This document shows positions 49,302 to 63,474 of a stretch of DNA of 64,000 bases, piece by piece. The DNA comes from Parapristionchus giblindavisi. Its lineage: Eukaryota; Nematoda; Chromadorea; Rhabditida; Diplogasteridae. The position numbers and the translations under genes are program-made. The DNA lies in NCBI GenBank assembly GCA_943737045.1, contig CALSFV010000035.1, positions 186,001-250,000 of the forward strand. The letters run 5' to 3'. The first letter of the stretch is position 1. Each line of letters starts with the position of its first letter. Below the pieces are notes generated by a model. It was not told where the DNA came from. It did no database searches and worked only from the letters and a program-made list of their open reading frames with translations.

Positions 49302-50273
49302 GAGATTGATTGTGTGTGAGGTTGGGGACTATTCAGCGCTCACCACAATTAAACGTATAGATGAAGAAATCGATAAATGAACTTTGTTCTTTGATCTTTG
49401 AGCCTTATTCTATTGACCAATTTTGATGATGTACAAATTGTCTCATTGTCTGTCTGTCAAACAATGTCATGATTTCTAAACCTTTTTGAAATGCTTTTTT
49501 TAAATTTATTATCCCGCTCTTTCGAGGGGATTCCAAAAAAATGAGTATTACTCATAGTTTGATCCTCTGCACGGAAATCTTTAGTAAAAAGCGAAAGATT
49601 TTCTCGGATAATTGCAGAGGATCCAGAGATGGCTACGATAATTTAAAAAAATATAGAATATTTGGTATTTGCGGCCAACCTCACGCGGGTTTGGTTGCCT
49701 TTCGCTAAACAAGATATTATACAAAATTGCATTAGTAGGTGTCATAGGTATCTTACAAGAAATGATCATCTATTCATTTTCCTTTTCGCCCTCACTTACA
49801 ACAAAAGAATGGACCATCTGTTGTGAGCTCCTCCTTCTTTAGTCATGATTCCTCCTTCATTCCTTACTATTTTCGTATATAAACAGTAGTACCACCCATA
49901 CAGTTGTCACTCATCCGCCTACTCCTTCATACAGTATCCATCTTTCCTCACTCTCAATCATTAATTCATCTTGCTATGCTATCTCTAGGTTCTTGTCACT
50001 CATTTCATCCTATCCAATCAATAATCAGATGATGAAGTGTACAAGTATCTGTAGATCAAAGCACTAATTACAGTGGCAAACACACATGGTAGTATTTGAG
50101 TTAGATTGCAAATAACTTCATGAAAAGTAGTATAACTCTGTTATTCATTCATATTGATTTGAATACCTCTAGTTCAACTTCAAAAGGAACATCGAAAGTG
50201 CCGATATATTAATATATTCTGACGCAAAACTTCGACAAAAATCTCAAAAACATTTTGAAAAAATCGCAAAAGT

Positions 50274-50391
50274 GCTTACAACACCCAGGATTCCCAAGCC
50301 GTCTCCGATCCAAGTACTAACTGGGCCCACCGTTGCTTAACTTGGCAGATCGGACGGGATGCCGTGTTTTCAACGAGGTATGGTCGTAAGC
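50274..50391 (-). rRNA. 5S rRNA gene, unit 47
   Basis: Consensus gene. Spacer combines cassette A with the G SNP (recombinant) and ACATCATC. Confidence 0.96.
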
Positions 50392-51363
50392 GAGATTGAT
50401 TGTGTGTGAGGTTGGGGACTATTCAGCGCTCACCACAATTAAACGTATAGATGAAGAAATCGATAAATGAACTTTGTTCTTTGATCTTTGAGCCTTATTC
50501 TATTGACCAATTTTGATGATGTACAAATTGTCTCATTGTCTGTCTGTCAAACAATGTCATGATTTCTAAACCTTTTTGAAATGCTTTTTTTAAATTTATT
50601 ATCCCGCTCTTTCGAGGGGATTCCAAAAAAATGAGTATTACTCATAGTTTGATCCTCTGCACGGAAATCTTTAGTAAAAAGCGAAAGATTTTCTCGGATA
50701 ATTGCAGAGGATCCAGAGATGGCTACGATAATTTAAAAAAATATAGAATATTTGGTATTTGCGGCCAACCTCACGCGGGTTTGGTTGCCTTTCGCTACTC
50801 CAGATATAATCAAAAATTGCATTAGTAGGTGTCATAGGTATCTTACAAGAAATGATCATCTATTCATTTTCCTTTTCGCCCTCACTTACAACAAAAGAAT
50901 GGACCATCTGTTGTGAGCTCCTCCTTCTTTAGTCATGATTCCTCCTTCATTCCTTACTATTTTCGTATATAAACAGTAGTACCACCCATACAGTTGTCAC
51001 TCATCCGCCTACTCCTTCATACAGTATCCATCTTTCCTCACTCTCAATCATTAATTCATCTTGCTATGCTATCTCTAGGTTCTTGTCACTCATTTCATCC
51101 TATCCAATCAATAATCAGATGATGAAGTGTACAAGTATCTGTAGATCAAAGCACTAATTACAGTGGCAAACACACATGGTAGTATTCGAGTTAGATTGCA
51201 AATAACTTCATGAAAAGTAGTATAACTCTGTTATTCATTCATATTGATTTGAATACCTCTAGTTCAACTTCAAAAGGAACATCGAAAGTGCCGATATATT
51301 AATATATTCTGACGCAAAACTTCGACAAAAATCTCAAAAACATTTTGAAAAAATCGCAAAAGT

Positions 51364-51481
51364 GCTTACAACACCCAGGATTCCCAAGCCGTCTCCGATC
51401 CAAGTACTAACTGGGCCCACCGTTGCTTAACTTGGCAGATCGGACGGGATGCCGTGTTTTCAACGAGGTATGGTCGTAAGC
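51364..51481 (-). rRNA. 5S rRNA gene, unit 48
   Basis: Consensus gene. Spacer type B with ACATCATC. Confidence 0.96.
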
Positions 51482-52453
51482 GAGATTGATTGTGTGTGAG
51501 GTTGGGGACTATTCAGCGCTCACCACAATTAAACGTATAGATGAAGAAATCGATAAATGAACTTTGTTCTTTGATCTTTGAGCCTTATTCTATTGACCAA
51601 TTTTGATAATGTACAAATTGTCTCATTGTCTGTCTGTCAAACTATGTCATGATTTCTAAACCTTTTTGAAATGCTTTTTTTAAATTTATTATCCCGCTCT
51701 TTCGAGGGGATTCCAAAAAAATGAGTATTACTCATAGTTTGATCCTCTGCACGGAAATCTTTAGTAAAAAGCGAAAGATTTTCTCGGTTAATTGCAGAGG
51801 ATCCAGAGATGGCTACGATAATTTAAAAAAATATAGAATATTTGGTATTTGCGGCCAACCTCACGCGGGTTTGGTTGCCTTTCGCTCCTCCAGATATAAT
51901 CAAAAATTGCATTAGTAGGTGTCATAGGTATCTTACAAGAAATGATCATCTATTCATTTTCCTTTTCGCCCTCACTTACAACAAAAGAATGGACCATCTG
52001 TTGTGAGCTCCTCCTTCTTTAGTCATGATTCCTCCTTCATTCCTTACTATTTTCGTATATAAACAGTAGTACCACCCATACAGTTGTCACTCATCCGCCT
52101 ACTCCTTCATACAGTATCCATCTTTCCTCACTCTCAATCATTAATTCATCTTGCTATGCTATCTCTAGGTTCTTGTCACTCATTTCATCCTATCCAATCA
52201 ATAATCAGATGATGAAGTGTACAAGTATCTGTAGATCAAAGCACTAATTACAGTGGCAAACACACATGGTAGTATTCGAGTTAGATTGCAAATAACTTCA
52301 TGAAAAGTAGTATAACTCTGTTATTCATTCATATTGATTTGAATACCTCTAGTTCAACTTCAAAAGGAACATCGAAAGTGCCGATATATTAATATATTCT
52401 GACGCAAAACTTCGACAAAAATCTCAAAAACATTTTGAAAAAATCGCAAAAGT

Positions 52454-52571
52454 GCTTACAACACCCAGGATTCCCAAGCCGTCTCCGATCCAAGTACTAA
52501 CTGGGCCCACCGTTGCTTAACTTGGCAGATCGGACGGGATGCCGTGTTTTCAACGAGGTATGGTCGTAAGC
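52454..52571 (-). rRNA. 5S rRNA gene, unit 49
   Basis: Consensus gene. The only right-arm spacer with the GGAGGAGCG form of cassette B; it also has ATTAACCGAG and a private AAACTATGTC near 51640. Confidence 0.96.
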
Positions 52572-53544
52572 GAGATTGATTGTGTGTGAGGTTGGGGACT
52601 ATTCAGCGCTCACCACAATTAAACGTATAGATGAAGAAATCGATAAATGAACTTTGTTCTTTGATCTTTGAGCCTTATTCTATTGACCAATTTTGATAAT
52701 GTACAAATTGTCTCATTGTCTGTCTGTCAAACAATGTCATGATTTCTAAACCTTTTTGAAATGCTTTTTTTTAAATTTATTATCCCGCTCTTTCGAGGGG
52801 ATTCCAAAAAAATGAGTATTACTCATAGTTTGATCCTCTGCACGGAAATCTTTAGTAAAAAGCGAAAGATTTTCTCGGATAATTGCAGAGGATCCAGAGA
52901 TGGCTAGGATAATTTAAAAAAATATAGAATATTTGGTATTTGCGGCCAACCTCACGCGGGTTTGGTTGCCTTTCGCTAAACAAGATATTATACAAAATTG
53001 CATTAGTAGGTGTCATAGGTATCTTACAAGAAATGATCATCTATTCATTTTCCTTTTCGCCCTCACTTACAACAAAAGAATGGACCATCTGTTGTGAGCT
53101 CCTCCTTCTTTAGTCATGATTCCTCCTTCATTCCTTACTATTTTCGTATATAAACAGTAGTACCACCCATACAGTTGTCACTCATCCGCCTACTCCTTCA
53201 TACAGTATCCATCTTTCCTCACTCTCAATCATTAATTCATCTTGCTATGCTATCTCTAGGTTCTTGTCACTCATTTCATCCTATCCAATCAATAATCAGA
53301 TGATGAAGTGTACAAGTATCTGTAGATCAAAGCACTAATTACAGTGGCAAACACACATGGTAGTATTCGAGTTAGATTGCAAATAACTTCATGAAAAGTA
53401 GTATAACTCTGTTATTCATTCATATTGATTTGAATACCTCTAGTTCAACTTCAAAAGGAACATCGAAAGTGCCGATATATTAATATATTCTGACGCAAAA
53501 CTTCGACAAAAATCTCAAAAACATTTTGAAAAAATCGCAAAAGT

Positions 53545-53662
53545 GCTTACAACACCCAGGATTCCCAAGCCGTCTCCGATCCAAGTACTAACTGGGCCCA
53601 CCGTTGCTTAACTTGGCAGATCGGACGGGATGCCGTGTTTTCAACGAGGTATGGTCGTAAGC
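53545..53662 (-). rRNA. 5S rRNA gene, unit 50
   Basis: Consensus gene. Spacer type A with a longer A/T run (52765-52772). Confidence 0.96.
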
Positions 53663-54635
53663 GAGATTGATTGTGTGTGAGGTTGGGGACTATTCAGCGC
53701 TCACCACAATTAAACGTATAGATGAAGAAATCGATAAATGAACTTTGTTCTTTGATCTTTGAGCCTTATTCTATTGACCAATTTTGATAATGTACAAATT
53801 GTCTCATTGTCTGTCTGTCAAACAATGTCATGATTTCTAAACCTTTTTGAAATGCTTTTTTTTAAATTTATTATCCCGCTCTTTCGAGGGGATTCCAAAA
53901 AAATGAGTATTACTCATAGTTTGATCCTCTGCACGGAAATCTTTAGTAAAAAGCGAAAGATTTTCTCGGATAATTGCAGAGGATCCAGAGATGGCTAGGA
54001 TAATTTAAAAAAATATAGAATATTTGGTATTTGCGGCCAACCTCACGCGGGTTTGGTTGCCTTTCGCTAAACAAGATATTATACAAAATTGCATTAGTAG
54101 GTGTCATAGGTATCTTACAAGAAATGATCATCTATTCATTTTCCTTTTCGCCCTCACTTACAACAAAAGAATGGACCATCTGTTGTGAGCTCCTCCTTCT
54201 TTAGTCATGATTCCTCCTTCATTCCTTACTATTTTCGTATATAAACAGTAGTACCACCCATACAGTTGTCACTCATCCGCCTACTCCTTCATACAGTATC
54301 CATCTTTCCTCACTCTCAATCATTAATTCATCTTGCTATGCTATCTCTAGGTTCTTGTCACTCATTTCATCCTATCCAATCAATAATCAGATGATGAAGT
54401 GTACAAGTATCTGTAGATCAAAGCACTAATTACAGTGGCAAACACACATGGTAGTATTTGAGTTAGATTGCAAATAACTTCATGAAAAGTAGTATAACTC
54501 TGTTATTCATTCATATTGATTTGAATACCTCTAGTTCAACTTCAAAAGGAACATCGAAAGTGCCGATATATTAATATATTCTGACGCAAAACTTCGACAA
54601 AAATCTCAAAAACATTTTGAAAAAATCGCAAAAGT

Positions 54636-54753
54636 GCTTACAACACCCAGGATTCCCAAGCCGTCTCCGATCCAAGTACTAACTGGGCCCACCGTTGCTT
54701 AACTTGGCAGATCGGACGGGATGCCGTGTTTTCAACGAGGTATGGTCGTAAGC
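54636..54753 (-). rRNA. 5S rRNA gene, unit 51
   Basis: Consensus gene. Spacer type A; closely matches unit 50. Confidence 0.96.
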
Positions 54754-55725
54754 GAGATTGATTGTGTGTGAGGTTGGGGACTATTCAGCGCTCACCACAA
54801 TTAAACGTATAGATGAAGAAATCGATAAATGAACTTTGTTCTTTGATCTTTGAGCCTTATTCTATTGACCAATTTTGATAATGTACAAATTGTCTCATTG
54901 TCTGTCTGTCAAACAATGTCATGATTTCTAAACCTTTTTGAAATGCTTTTTTAAAATTTATTATCCCGCTCTTTCGAGGGGATTCCAAAAAAATGAGTAT
55001 TACTCATAGTTTGATCCTCTGCACGGAAATCTTTAGTAAAAAGCGAAAGATTTTCTCGGATAATTGCAGAGGATCCAGAGATGGCTACGATAATTTAAAA
55101 AAATATAGAATATTTGGTATTTGCGGCCAACCTCACGCGGGTTTGGTTGCCTTTCGCTACTCCAGATATAATCAAAAATTGCATTAGTAGGTGTCATAGG
55201 TATCTTACAAGAAATGATCATCTATTCATTTTCCTTTTCGCCCTCACTTACAACAAAAGAATGGACCATCTGTTGTGAGCTCCTCCTTCTTTAGTCATGA
55301 TTCCTCCTTCATTCCTTACTATTTTCGTATATAAACAGTAGTACCACCCATACAGTTGTCACTCATCCGCCTACTCCTTCATACAGTATCCATCTTTCCT
55401 CACTCTCAATCATTAATTCATCTTGCTATGCTATCTCTAGGTTCTTGTCACTCATTTCATCCTATCCAATCAATAATCAGATGATGAAGTGTACAAGTAT
55501 CTGTAGATCAAAGCACTAATTACAGTGGCAAACACACATGGTAGTATTCGAGTTAGATTGCAAATAACTTCATGAAAAGTAGTATAACTCTGTTATTCAT
55601 TCATATTGATTTGAATACCTCTAGTTCAACTTCAAAAGGAACATCGAAAGTGCCGATATATTAATATATTCTGACGCAAAACTTCGACAAAAATCTCAAA
55701 AACATTTTGAAAAAATCGCAAAAGT

Positions 55726-55843
55726 GCTTACAACACCCAGGATTCCCAAGCCGTCTCCGATCCAAGTACTAACTGGGCCCACCGTTGCTTAACTTGGCAG
55801 ATCGGACGGGATGCCGTGTTTTCAACGAGGTATGGTCGTAAGC
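55726..55843 (-). rRNA. 5S rRNA gene, unit 52
   Basis: Consensus gene. Spacer type B. Confidence 0.96.
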
Positions 55844-56816
55844 GAGATTGATTGTGTGTGAGGTTGGGGACTATTCAGCGCTCACCACAATTAAACGTAT
55901 AGATGAAGAAATCGATAAATGAACTTTGTTCTTTGATCTTTGAGCCTTATTCTATTGACCAATTTTGATAATGTACAAATTGTCTCATTGTCTGTCTGTC
56001 AAACAATGTCATGATTTCTAAACCTTTTTGAAATGCTTTTTTTTAAATTTATTATCCCGCTCTTTCGAGGGGATTCCAAAAAAATGAGTATTACTCATAG
56101 TTTGATCCTCTGCACGGAAATCTTTAGTAAAAAGCGAAAGATTTTCTCGGATAATTGCAGAGGATCCAGAGATGGCTAGGATAATTTTAAAAAATATAGA
56201 ATATTTGGTATTTGCGGCCAACCTCACGCGGGTTTGGTTGCCTTTCGCTAAACAAGATATTATACAAAATTGCATTAGTAGGTGTCATAGGTATCTTACA
56301 AGAAATGATCATCTATTCATTTTCCTTTTCGCCCTCACTTACAACAAAAGAATGGACCATCTGTTGTGAGCTCCTCCTTCTTTAGTCATGATTCCTCCTT
56401 CATTCCTTACTATTTTCGTATATAAACAGTAGTACCACCCATACAGTTGTCACTCATCCGCCTACTCCTTCATACAGTATCCATCTTTCCTCACTCTCAA
56501 TCATTAATTCATCTTGCTATGCTATCTCTAGGTTCTTGTCACTCATTTCATCCTATCCAATCAATAATCAGATGATGAAGTGTACAAGTATCTGTAGATC
56601 AAAGCACTAATTACAGTGGCAAACACACATGGTAGTATTTGAGTTAGATTGCAAATAACTTCATGAAAAGTAGTATAACTCTGTTATTCATTCATATTGA
56701 TTTGAATACCTCTAGTTCAACTTCAAAAGGAACATCGAAAGTGCCGATATATTAATATATTCTGACGCAAAACTTCGACAAAAATCTCAAAAACATTTTG
56801 AAAAAATCGCAAAAGT

Positions 56817-56934
56817 GCTTACAACACCCAGGATTCCCAAGCCGTCTCCGATCCAAGTACTAACTGGGCCCACCGTTGCTTAACTTGGCAGATCGGACGG
56901 GATGCCGTGTTTTCAACGAGGTATGGTCGTAAGC
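56817..56934 (-). rRNA. 5S rRNA gene, unit 53
   Basis: Consensus gene. Spacer type A with the C SNP but with the AAAATTATC run arrangement otherwise seen with cassette B, another mosaic. Confidence 0.96.
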
Positions 56935-57907
56935 GAGATTGATTGTGTGTGAGGTTGGGGACTATTCAGCGCTCACCACAATTAAACGTATAGATGAAGA
57001 AATCGATAAATGAACTTTGTTCTTTGATCTTTGAGCCTTATTCTATTGACCAATTTTGATAATGTACAAATTGTCTCATTGTCTGTCTGTCAAACAATGT
57101 CATGATTTCTAAACCTTTTTGAAATGCTTTTTTAAAATTTATTATCCCGCTCTTTCGAGGGGATTCCAAAAAAATGAGTATTACTCATAGTTTGATCCTC
57201 TGCACGGAAATCTTTAGTAAAAAGCGAAAGATTTTCTCGGATAATTGCAGAGGATCCAGAGATGGCTACGATAATTTAAAAAAAATATAGAATATTTGGT
57301 ATTTGCGGCCAACCTCACGCGGGTTTGGTTGCCTTTCGCTACTCCAGATATAATCAAAAATTGCATTAGTAGGTGTCATAGGTATCTTACAAGAAATGAT
57401 CATCTATTCATTTTCCTTTTCGCCCTCACTTACAACAAAAGAATGGACCATCTGTTGTGAGCTCCTCCTTCTTTAGTCATGATTCCTCCTTCATTCCTTA
57501 CTATTTTCGTATATAAACAGTAGTACCACCCATACAGTTGTCACTCATCCGCCTACTCCTTCATACAGTATCCATCTTTCCTCACTCTCAATCATTAATT
57601 CATCTTGCTATGCTATCTCTAGGTTCTTGTCACTCATTTCATCCTATCCAATCAATAATCAGATGATGAAGTGTACAAGTATCTGTAGATCAAAGCACTA
57701 ATTACAGTGGCAAACACACATGGTAGTATTCGAGTTAGATTGCAAATAACTTCATGAAAAGTAGTATAACTCTGTTATTCATTCATATTGATTTGAATAC
57801 CTCTAGTTCAACTTCAAAAGGAACATCGAAAGTGCCGATATATTAATATATTCTGACGCAAAACTTCGACAAAAATCTCAAAAACATTTTGAAAAAATCG
57901 CAAAAGT

Positions 57908-58025
57908 GCTTACAACACCCAGGATTCCCAAGCCGTCTCCGATCCAAGTACTAACTGGGCCCACCGTTGCTTAACTTGGCAGATCGGACGGGATGCCGTG
58001 TTTTCAACGAGGTATGGTCGTAAGC
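57908..58025 (-). rRNA. 5S rRNA gene, unit 54
   Basis: Consensus gene. Spacer type B with one extra A in the run near 57280. Confidence 0.96.
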
Positions 58026-58998
58026 GAGATTGATTGTGTGTGAGGTTGGGGACTATTCAGCGCTCACCACAATTAAACGTATAGATGAAGAAATCGATAA
58101 ATGAACTTTGTTCTTTGATCTTTGAGCCTTATTCTATTGACCAATTTTGATAATGTACAAATTGTCTCATTGTCTGTCTGTCAAACAATGTCATGATTTC
58201 TAAACCTTTTTGAAATGCTTTTTTTAAAATTTATTATCCCGCTCTTTCGAGGGGATTCCAAAAAAATGAGTATTACTCATAGTTTGATCCTCTGCACGGA
58301 AATCTTTAGTAAAAAGCGAAAGATTTTCTCGGATAATTGCAGAGGATCCAGAGATGGCTACGATAATTTAAAAAAATATAGAATATTTGGTATTTGCGGC
58401 CAACCTCACGCGGGTTTGGTTGCCTTTCGCTACTCCAGATATAATCAAAAATTGCATTAGTAGGTGTCATAGGTATCTTACAAGAAATGATCATCTATTC
58501 ATTTTCCTTTTCGCCCTCACTTACAACAAAAGAATGGACCATCTGTTGTGAGCTCCTCCTTCTTTAGTCATGATTCCTCCTTCATTCCTTACTATTTTCG
58601 TATATAAACAGTAGTACCACCCATACAGTTGTCACTCATCCGCCTACTCCTTCATACAGTATCCATCTTTCCTCACTCTCAATCATTAATTCATCTTGCT
58701 ATGCTATCTCTAGGTTCTTGTCACTCATTTCATCCTATCCAATCAATAATCAGATGATGAAGTGTACAAGTATCTGTAGATCAAAGCACTAATTACAGTG
58801 GCAAACACACATGGTAGTATTCGAGTTAGATTGCAAATAACTTCATGAAAAGTAGTATAACTCTGTTATTCATTCATATTGATTTGAATACCTCTAGTTC
58901 AACTTCAAAAGGAACATCGAAAGTGCCGATATATTAATATATTCTGACGCAAAACTTCGACAAAAATCTCAAAAACATTTTGAAAAAATCGCAAAAGT

Positions 58999-59116
58999 GC
59001 TTACAACACCCAGGATTCCCAAGCCGTCTCCGATCCAAGTACTAACTGGGCCCACCGTTGCTTAACTTGGCAGATCGGACGGGATGCCGTGTTTTCAACG
59101 AGGTATGGTCGTAAGC
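58999..59116 (-). rRNA. 5S rRNA gene, unit 55
   Basis: Consensus gene. Spacer type B; very close to unit 56. Confidence 0.96.
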
Positions 59117-60088
59117 GAGATTGATTGTGTGTGAGGTTGGGGACTATTCAGCGCTCACCACAATTAAACGTATAGATGAAGAAATCGATAAATGAACTTT
59201 GTTCTTTGATCTTTGAGCCTTATTCTATTGACCAATTTTGATAATGTACAAATTGTCTCATTGTCTGTCTGTCAAACAATGTCATGATTTCTAAACCTTT
59301 TTGAAATGCTTTTTTAAAATTTATTATCCCGCTCTTTCGAGGGGATTCCAAAAAAATGAGTATTACTCATAGTTTGATCCTCTGCACGGAAATCTTTAGT
59401 AAAAAGCGAAAGATTTTCTCGGATAATTGCAGAGGATCCAGAGATGGCTACGATAATTTAAAAAAATATAGAATATTTGGTATTTGCGGCCAACCTCACG
59501 CGGGTTTGGTTGCCTTTCGCTACTCCAGATATAATCAAAAATTGCATTAGTAGGTGTCATAGGTATCTTACAAGAAATGATCATCTATTCATTTTCCTTT
59601 TCGCCCTCACTTACAACAAAAGAATGGACCATCTGTTGTGAGCTCCTCCTTCTTTAGTCATGATTCCTCCTTCATTCCTTACTATTTTCGTATATAAACA
59701 GTAGTACCACCCATACAGTTGTCACTCATCCGCCTACTCCTTCATACAGTATCCATCTTTCCTCACTCTCAATCATTAATTCATCTTGCTATGCTATCTC
59801 TAGGTTCTTGTCACTCATTTCATCCTATCCAATCAATAATCAGATGATGAAGTGTACAAGTATCTGTAGATCAAAGCACTAATTACAGTGGCAAACACAC
59901 ATGGTAGTATTCGAGTTAGATTGCAAATAACTTCATGAAAAGTAGTATAACTCTGTTATTCATTCATATTGATTTGAATACCTCTAGTTCAACTTCAAAA
60001 GGAACATCGAAAGTGCCGATATATTAATATATTCTGACGCAAAACTTCGACAAAAATCTCAAAAACATTTTGAAAAAATCGCAAAAGT

Positions 60089-60206
60089 GCTTACAACACC
60101 CAGGATTCCCAAGCCGTCTCCGATCCAAGTACTAACTGGGCCCACCGTTGCTTAACTTGGCAGATCGGACGGGATGCCGTGTTTTCAACGAGGTATGGTC
60201 GTAAGC
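60089..60206 (-). rRNA. 5S rRNA gene, unit 56
   Basis: Consensus gene. Spacer type B. Confidence 0.96.
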
Positions 60207-61177
60207 GAGATTGATTGTGTGTGAGGTTGGGGACTATTCAGCGCTCACCACAATTAAACGTATAGATGAAGAAATCGATAAATGAACTTTGTTCTTTGAT
60301 CTTTGAGCCTTATTCTATTGACCAATTTTGATAATGTACAAATTGTCTCATTGTCTGTCTGTCAAACAATGTCATGATTTCTAAACCTTTTTGAAATGCT
60401 TTTTTAAAATTTATTATCCCGCTCTTTCGAGGGGATTCCAAAAAATGAGTATTACTCATAGTTTGATCCTCTGCACGGAAATCTTTAGTAAAAAGCGAAA
60501 AATTTTCTCGGATAATTGCAGAGGATCCAGAGATGGCTACGATAATTTAAAAAAATATAGAATATTTGGTATTTGCGGCCAACCTCACGCGGGTTTGGTT
60601 GCCTTTCGCTACTCCAGATATAATCAAAAATTGCATTAGTAGGTGTCATAGGTATCTTACAAGAAATGATCATCTATTCATTTTCCTTTTCGCCCTCACT
60701 TACAACAAAAGAATGGACCATCTGTTGTGAGCTCCTCCTTCTTTAGTCATGATTCCTCCTTCATTCCTTACTATTTTCGTATATAAACAGTAGTACCACC
60801 CATACAGTTGTCACTCATCCGCCTACTCCTTCATACAGTATCCATCTTTCCTCACTCTCAATCATTAATTCATCTTGCTATGCTATCTCTAGGTACTTGT
60901 CACTCATTTCATCCTATCCAATCAATAATCAGATGATGAAGTGTACAAGTATCTGTAGATCAAAGCACTAATTACAGTGGCAAACACACATGGTAGTATT
61001 CGAGTTAGATTGCAAATAACTTCATGAAAAGTAGTATAACTCTGTTATTCATTCATATTGATTTGAATACCTCTAGTTCAACTTCAAAAGGAACATCGAA
61101 AGTGCCGATATATTAATATATTCTGACGCAAAACTTCGACAAAAATCTCAAAAACATTTTGAAAAAATCGCAAAAGT

Positions 61178-61295
61178 GCTTACAACACCCAGGATTCCCA
61201 AGCCGTCTCCGATCCAAGTACTAACTGGGCCCACCGTTGCTTAACTTGGCAGATCGGACGGGATGCCGTGTTTTCAACGAGGTATGGTCGTAAGC
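61178..61295 (-). rRNA. 5S rRNA gene, unit 57
   Basis: Consensus gene. Spacer type B with GCGAAAAATTTT (60497-60508) and AGGTACTTG (60891-60899, + strand), both shared with unit 59 but absent from unit 58. Confidence 0.96.
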
Positions 61296-62267
61296 GAGAT
61301 TGATTGTGTGTGAGGTTGGGGACTATTCAGCGCTCACCACAATTAAACGTATAGATGAAGAAATCGATAAATGAACTTTGTTCTTTGATCTTTGAGCCTT
61401 ATTCTATTGACCAATTTTGATAATGTACAAATTGTCTCATTGTCTGTCTGTCAAACAATGTCATGATTTCTAAACCTTTTTGAAATGCTTTTTTAAAATT
61501 TATTATCCCGCTCTTTCGAGGGGATTCCAAAAAAATGAGTATTACTCATAGTTTGATCCTCTGCACGGAAATCTTTAGTAAAAAGCGAAAGATTTTCTCG
61601 GATAATTGCAGAGGATCCAGAGATGGCTACGATAATTTAAAAAAATATAGAATATTTGGTATTTGCGGCCAACCTCACGCGGGTTTGGTTGCCTTTCGCT
61701 ACTCCAGATATAATCAAAAATTGCATTAGTAGGTGTCATAGGTATCTTACAAGAAATGATCATCTATTCATTTTCCTTTTCGCCCTCACTTACAACAAAA
61801 GAATGGACCATCTGTTGTGAGCTCCTCCTTCTTTAGTCATGATTCCTCCTTCATTCCTTACTATTTTCGTATATAAACAGTAGTACCACCCATACAGTTG
61901 TCACTCATCCGCCTACTCCTTCATACAGTATCCATCTTTCCTCACTCTCAATCATTAATTCATCTTGCTATGCTATCTCTAGGTTCTTGTCACTCATTTC
62001 ATCCTATCCAATCAATAATCAGATGATGAAGTGTACAAGTATCTGTAGATCAAAGCACTAATTACAGTGGCAAACACACATGGTAGTATTCGAGTTAGAT
62101 TGCAAATAACTTCATGAAAAGTAGTATAACTCTGTTATTCATTCATATTGATTTGAATACCTCTAGTTCAACTTCAAAAGGAACATCGAAAGTGCCGATA
62201 TATTAATATATTCTGACGCAAAACTTCGACAAAAATCTCAAAAACATTTTGAAAAAATCGCAAAAGT

Positions 62268-62385
62268 GCTTACAACACCCAGGATTCCCAAGCCGTCTCC
62301 GATCCAAGTACTAACTGGGCCCACCGTTGCTTAACTTGGCAGATCGGACGGGATGCCGTGTTTTCAACGAGGTATGGTCGTAAGC
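62268..62385 (-). rRNA. 5S rRNA gene, unit 58
   Basis: Consensus gene. Spacer type B without the markers of units 57 and 59. Confidence 0.96.
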
Positions 62386-63356
62386 GAGATTGATTGTGTG
62401 TGAGGTTGGGGACTATTCAGCGCTCACCACAATTAAACGTATAGATGAAGAAATCGATAAATGAACTTTGTTCTTTGATCTTTGAGCCTTATTCTATTGA
62501 CCAATTTTGATAATGTACAAATTGTCTCATTGTCTGTCTTTCAAACAATGTCATGATTTCTAAACCTTTTTGAAATGCTTTTTTAAAATTTATTATCCCG
62601 CTCTTTCGAGGGGATTCCAAAAAATGAGTATTACTCATAGTTTGATCCTCTGCACGGAAATCTTTAGTAAAAAGCGAAAAATTTTCTCGGATAATTGCAG
62701 AGGATCCAGAGATGGCTACGATAATTTAAAAAAATATAGAATATTTGGTATTTGCGGCCAACCTCACGCGGGTTTGGTTGCCTTTCGCTACTCCAGATAT
62801 AATCAAAAATTGCATTAGTAGGTGTCATAGGTATCTTACAAGAAATGATCATCTATTCATTTTCCTTTTCGCCCTCACTTACAACAAAAGAATGGACCAT
62901 CTGTTGTGAGCTCCTCCTTCTTTAGTCATGATTCCTCCTTCATTCCTTACTATTTTCGTATATAAACAGTAGTACCACCCATACAGTTGTCACTCATCCG
63001 CCTACTCCTTCATACAGTATCCATCTTTCCTCACTCTCAATCATTAATTCATCTTGCTATGCTATCTCTAGGTACTTGTCACTCATTTCATCCTATCCAA
63101 TCAATAATCAGATGATGAAGTGTACAAGTATCTGTAGATCAAAGCACTAATTACAGTGGCAAACACACATGGTAGTATTCGAGTTAGATTGCAAATAACT
63201 TCATGAAAAGTAGTATAACTCTGTTATTCATTCATATTGATTTGAATACCTCTAGTTCAACTTCAAAAGGAACATCGAAAGTGCCGATATATTAATATAT
63301 TCTGACGCAAAACTTCGACAAAAATCTCAAAAACATTTTGAAAAAATCGCAAAAGT

Positions 63357-63474
63357 GCTTACAACACCCAGGATTCCCAAGCCGTCTCCGATCCAAGTAC
63401 TAACTGGGCCCACCGTTGCTTAACTTGGCAGATCGGACGGGATGCCGTGTTTTCAACGAGGTATGGTCGTAAGC
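63357..63474 (-). rRNA. 5S rRNA gene, unit 59
   Basis: Consensus gene. Spacer type B with the unit-57 markers (GCGAAAAATTTT, AGGTACTTG) and a private TGTCTTTCAAAC near 62540. Confidence 0.96.
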
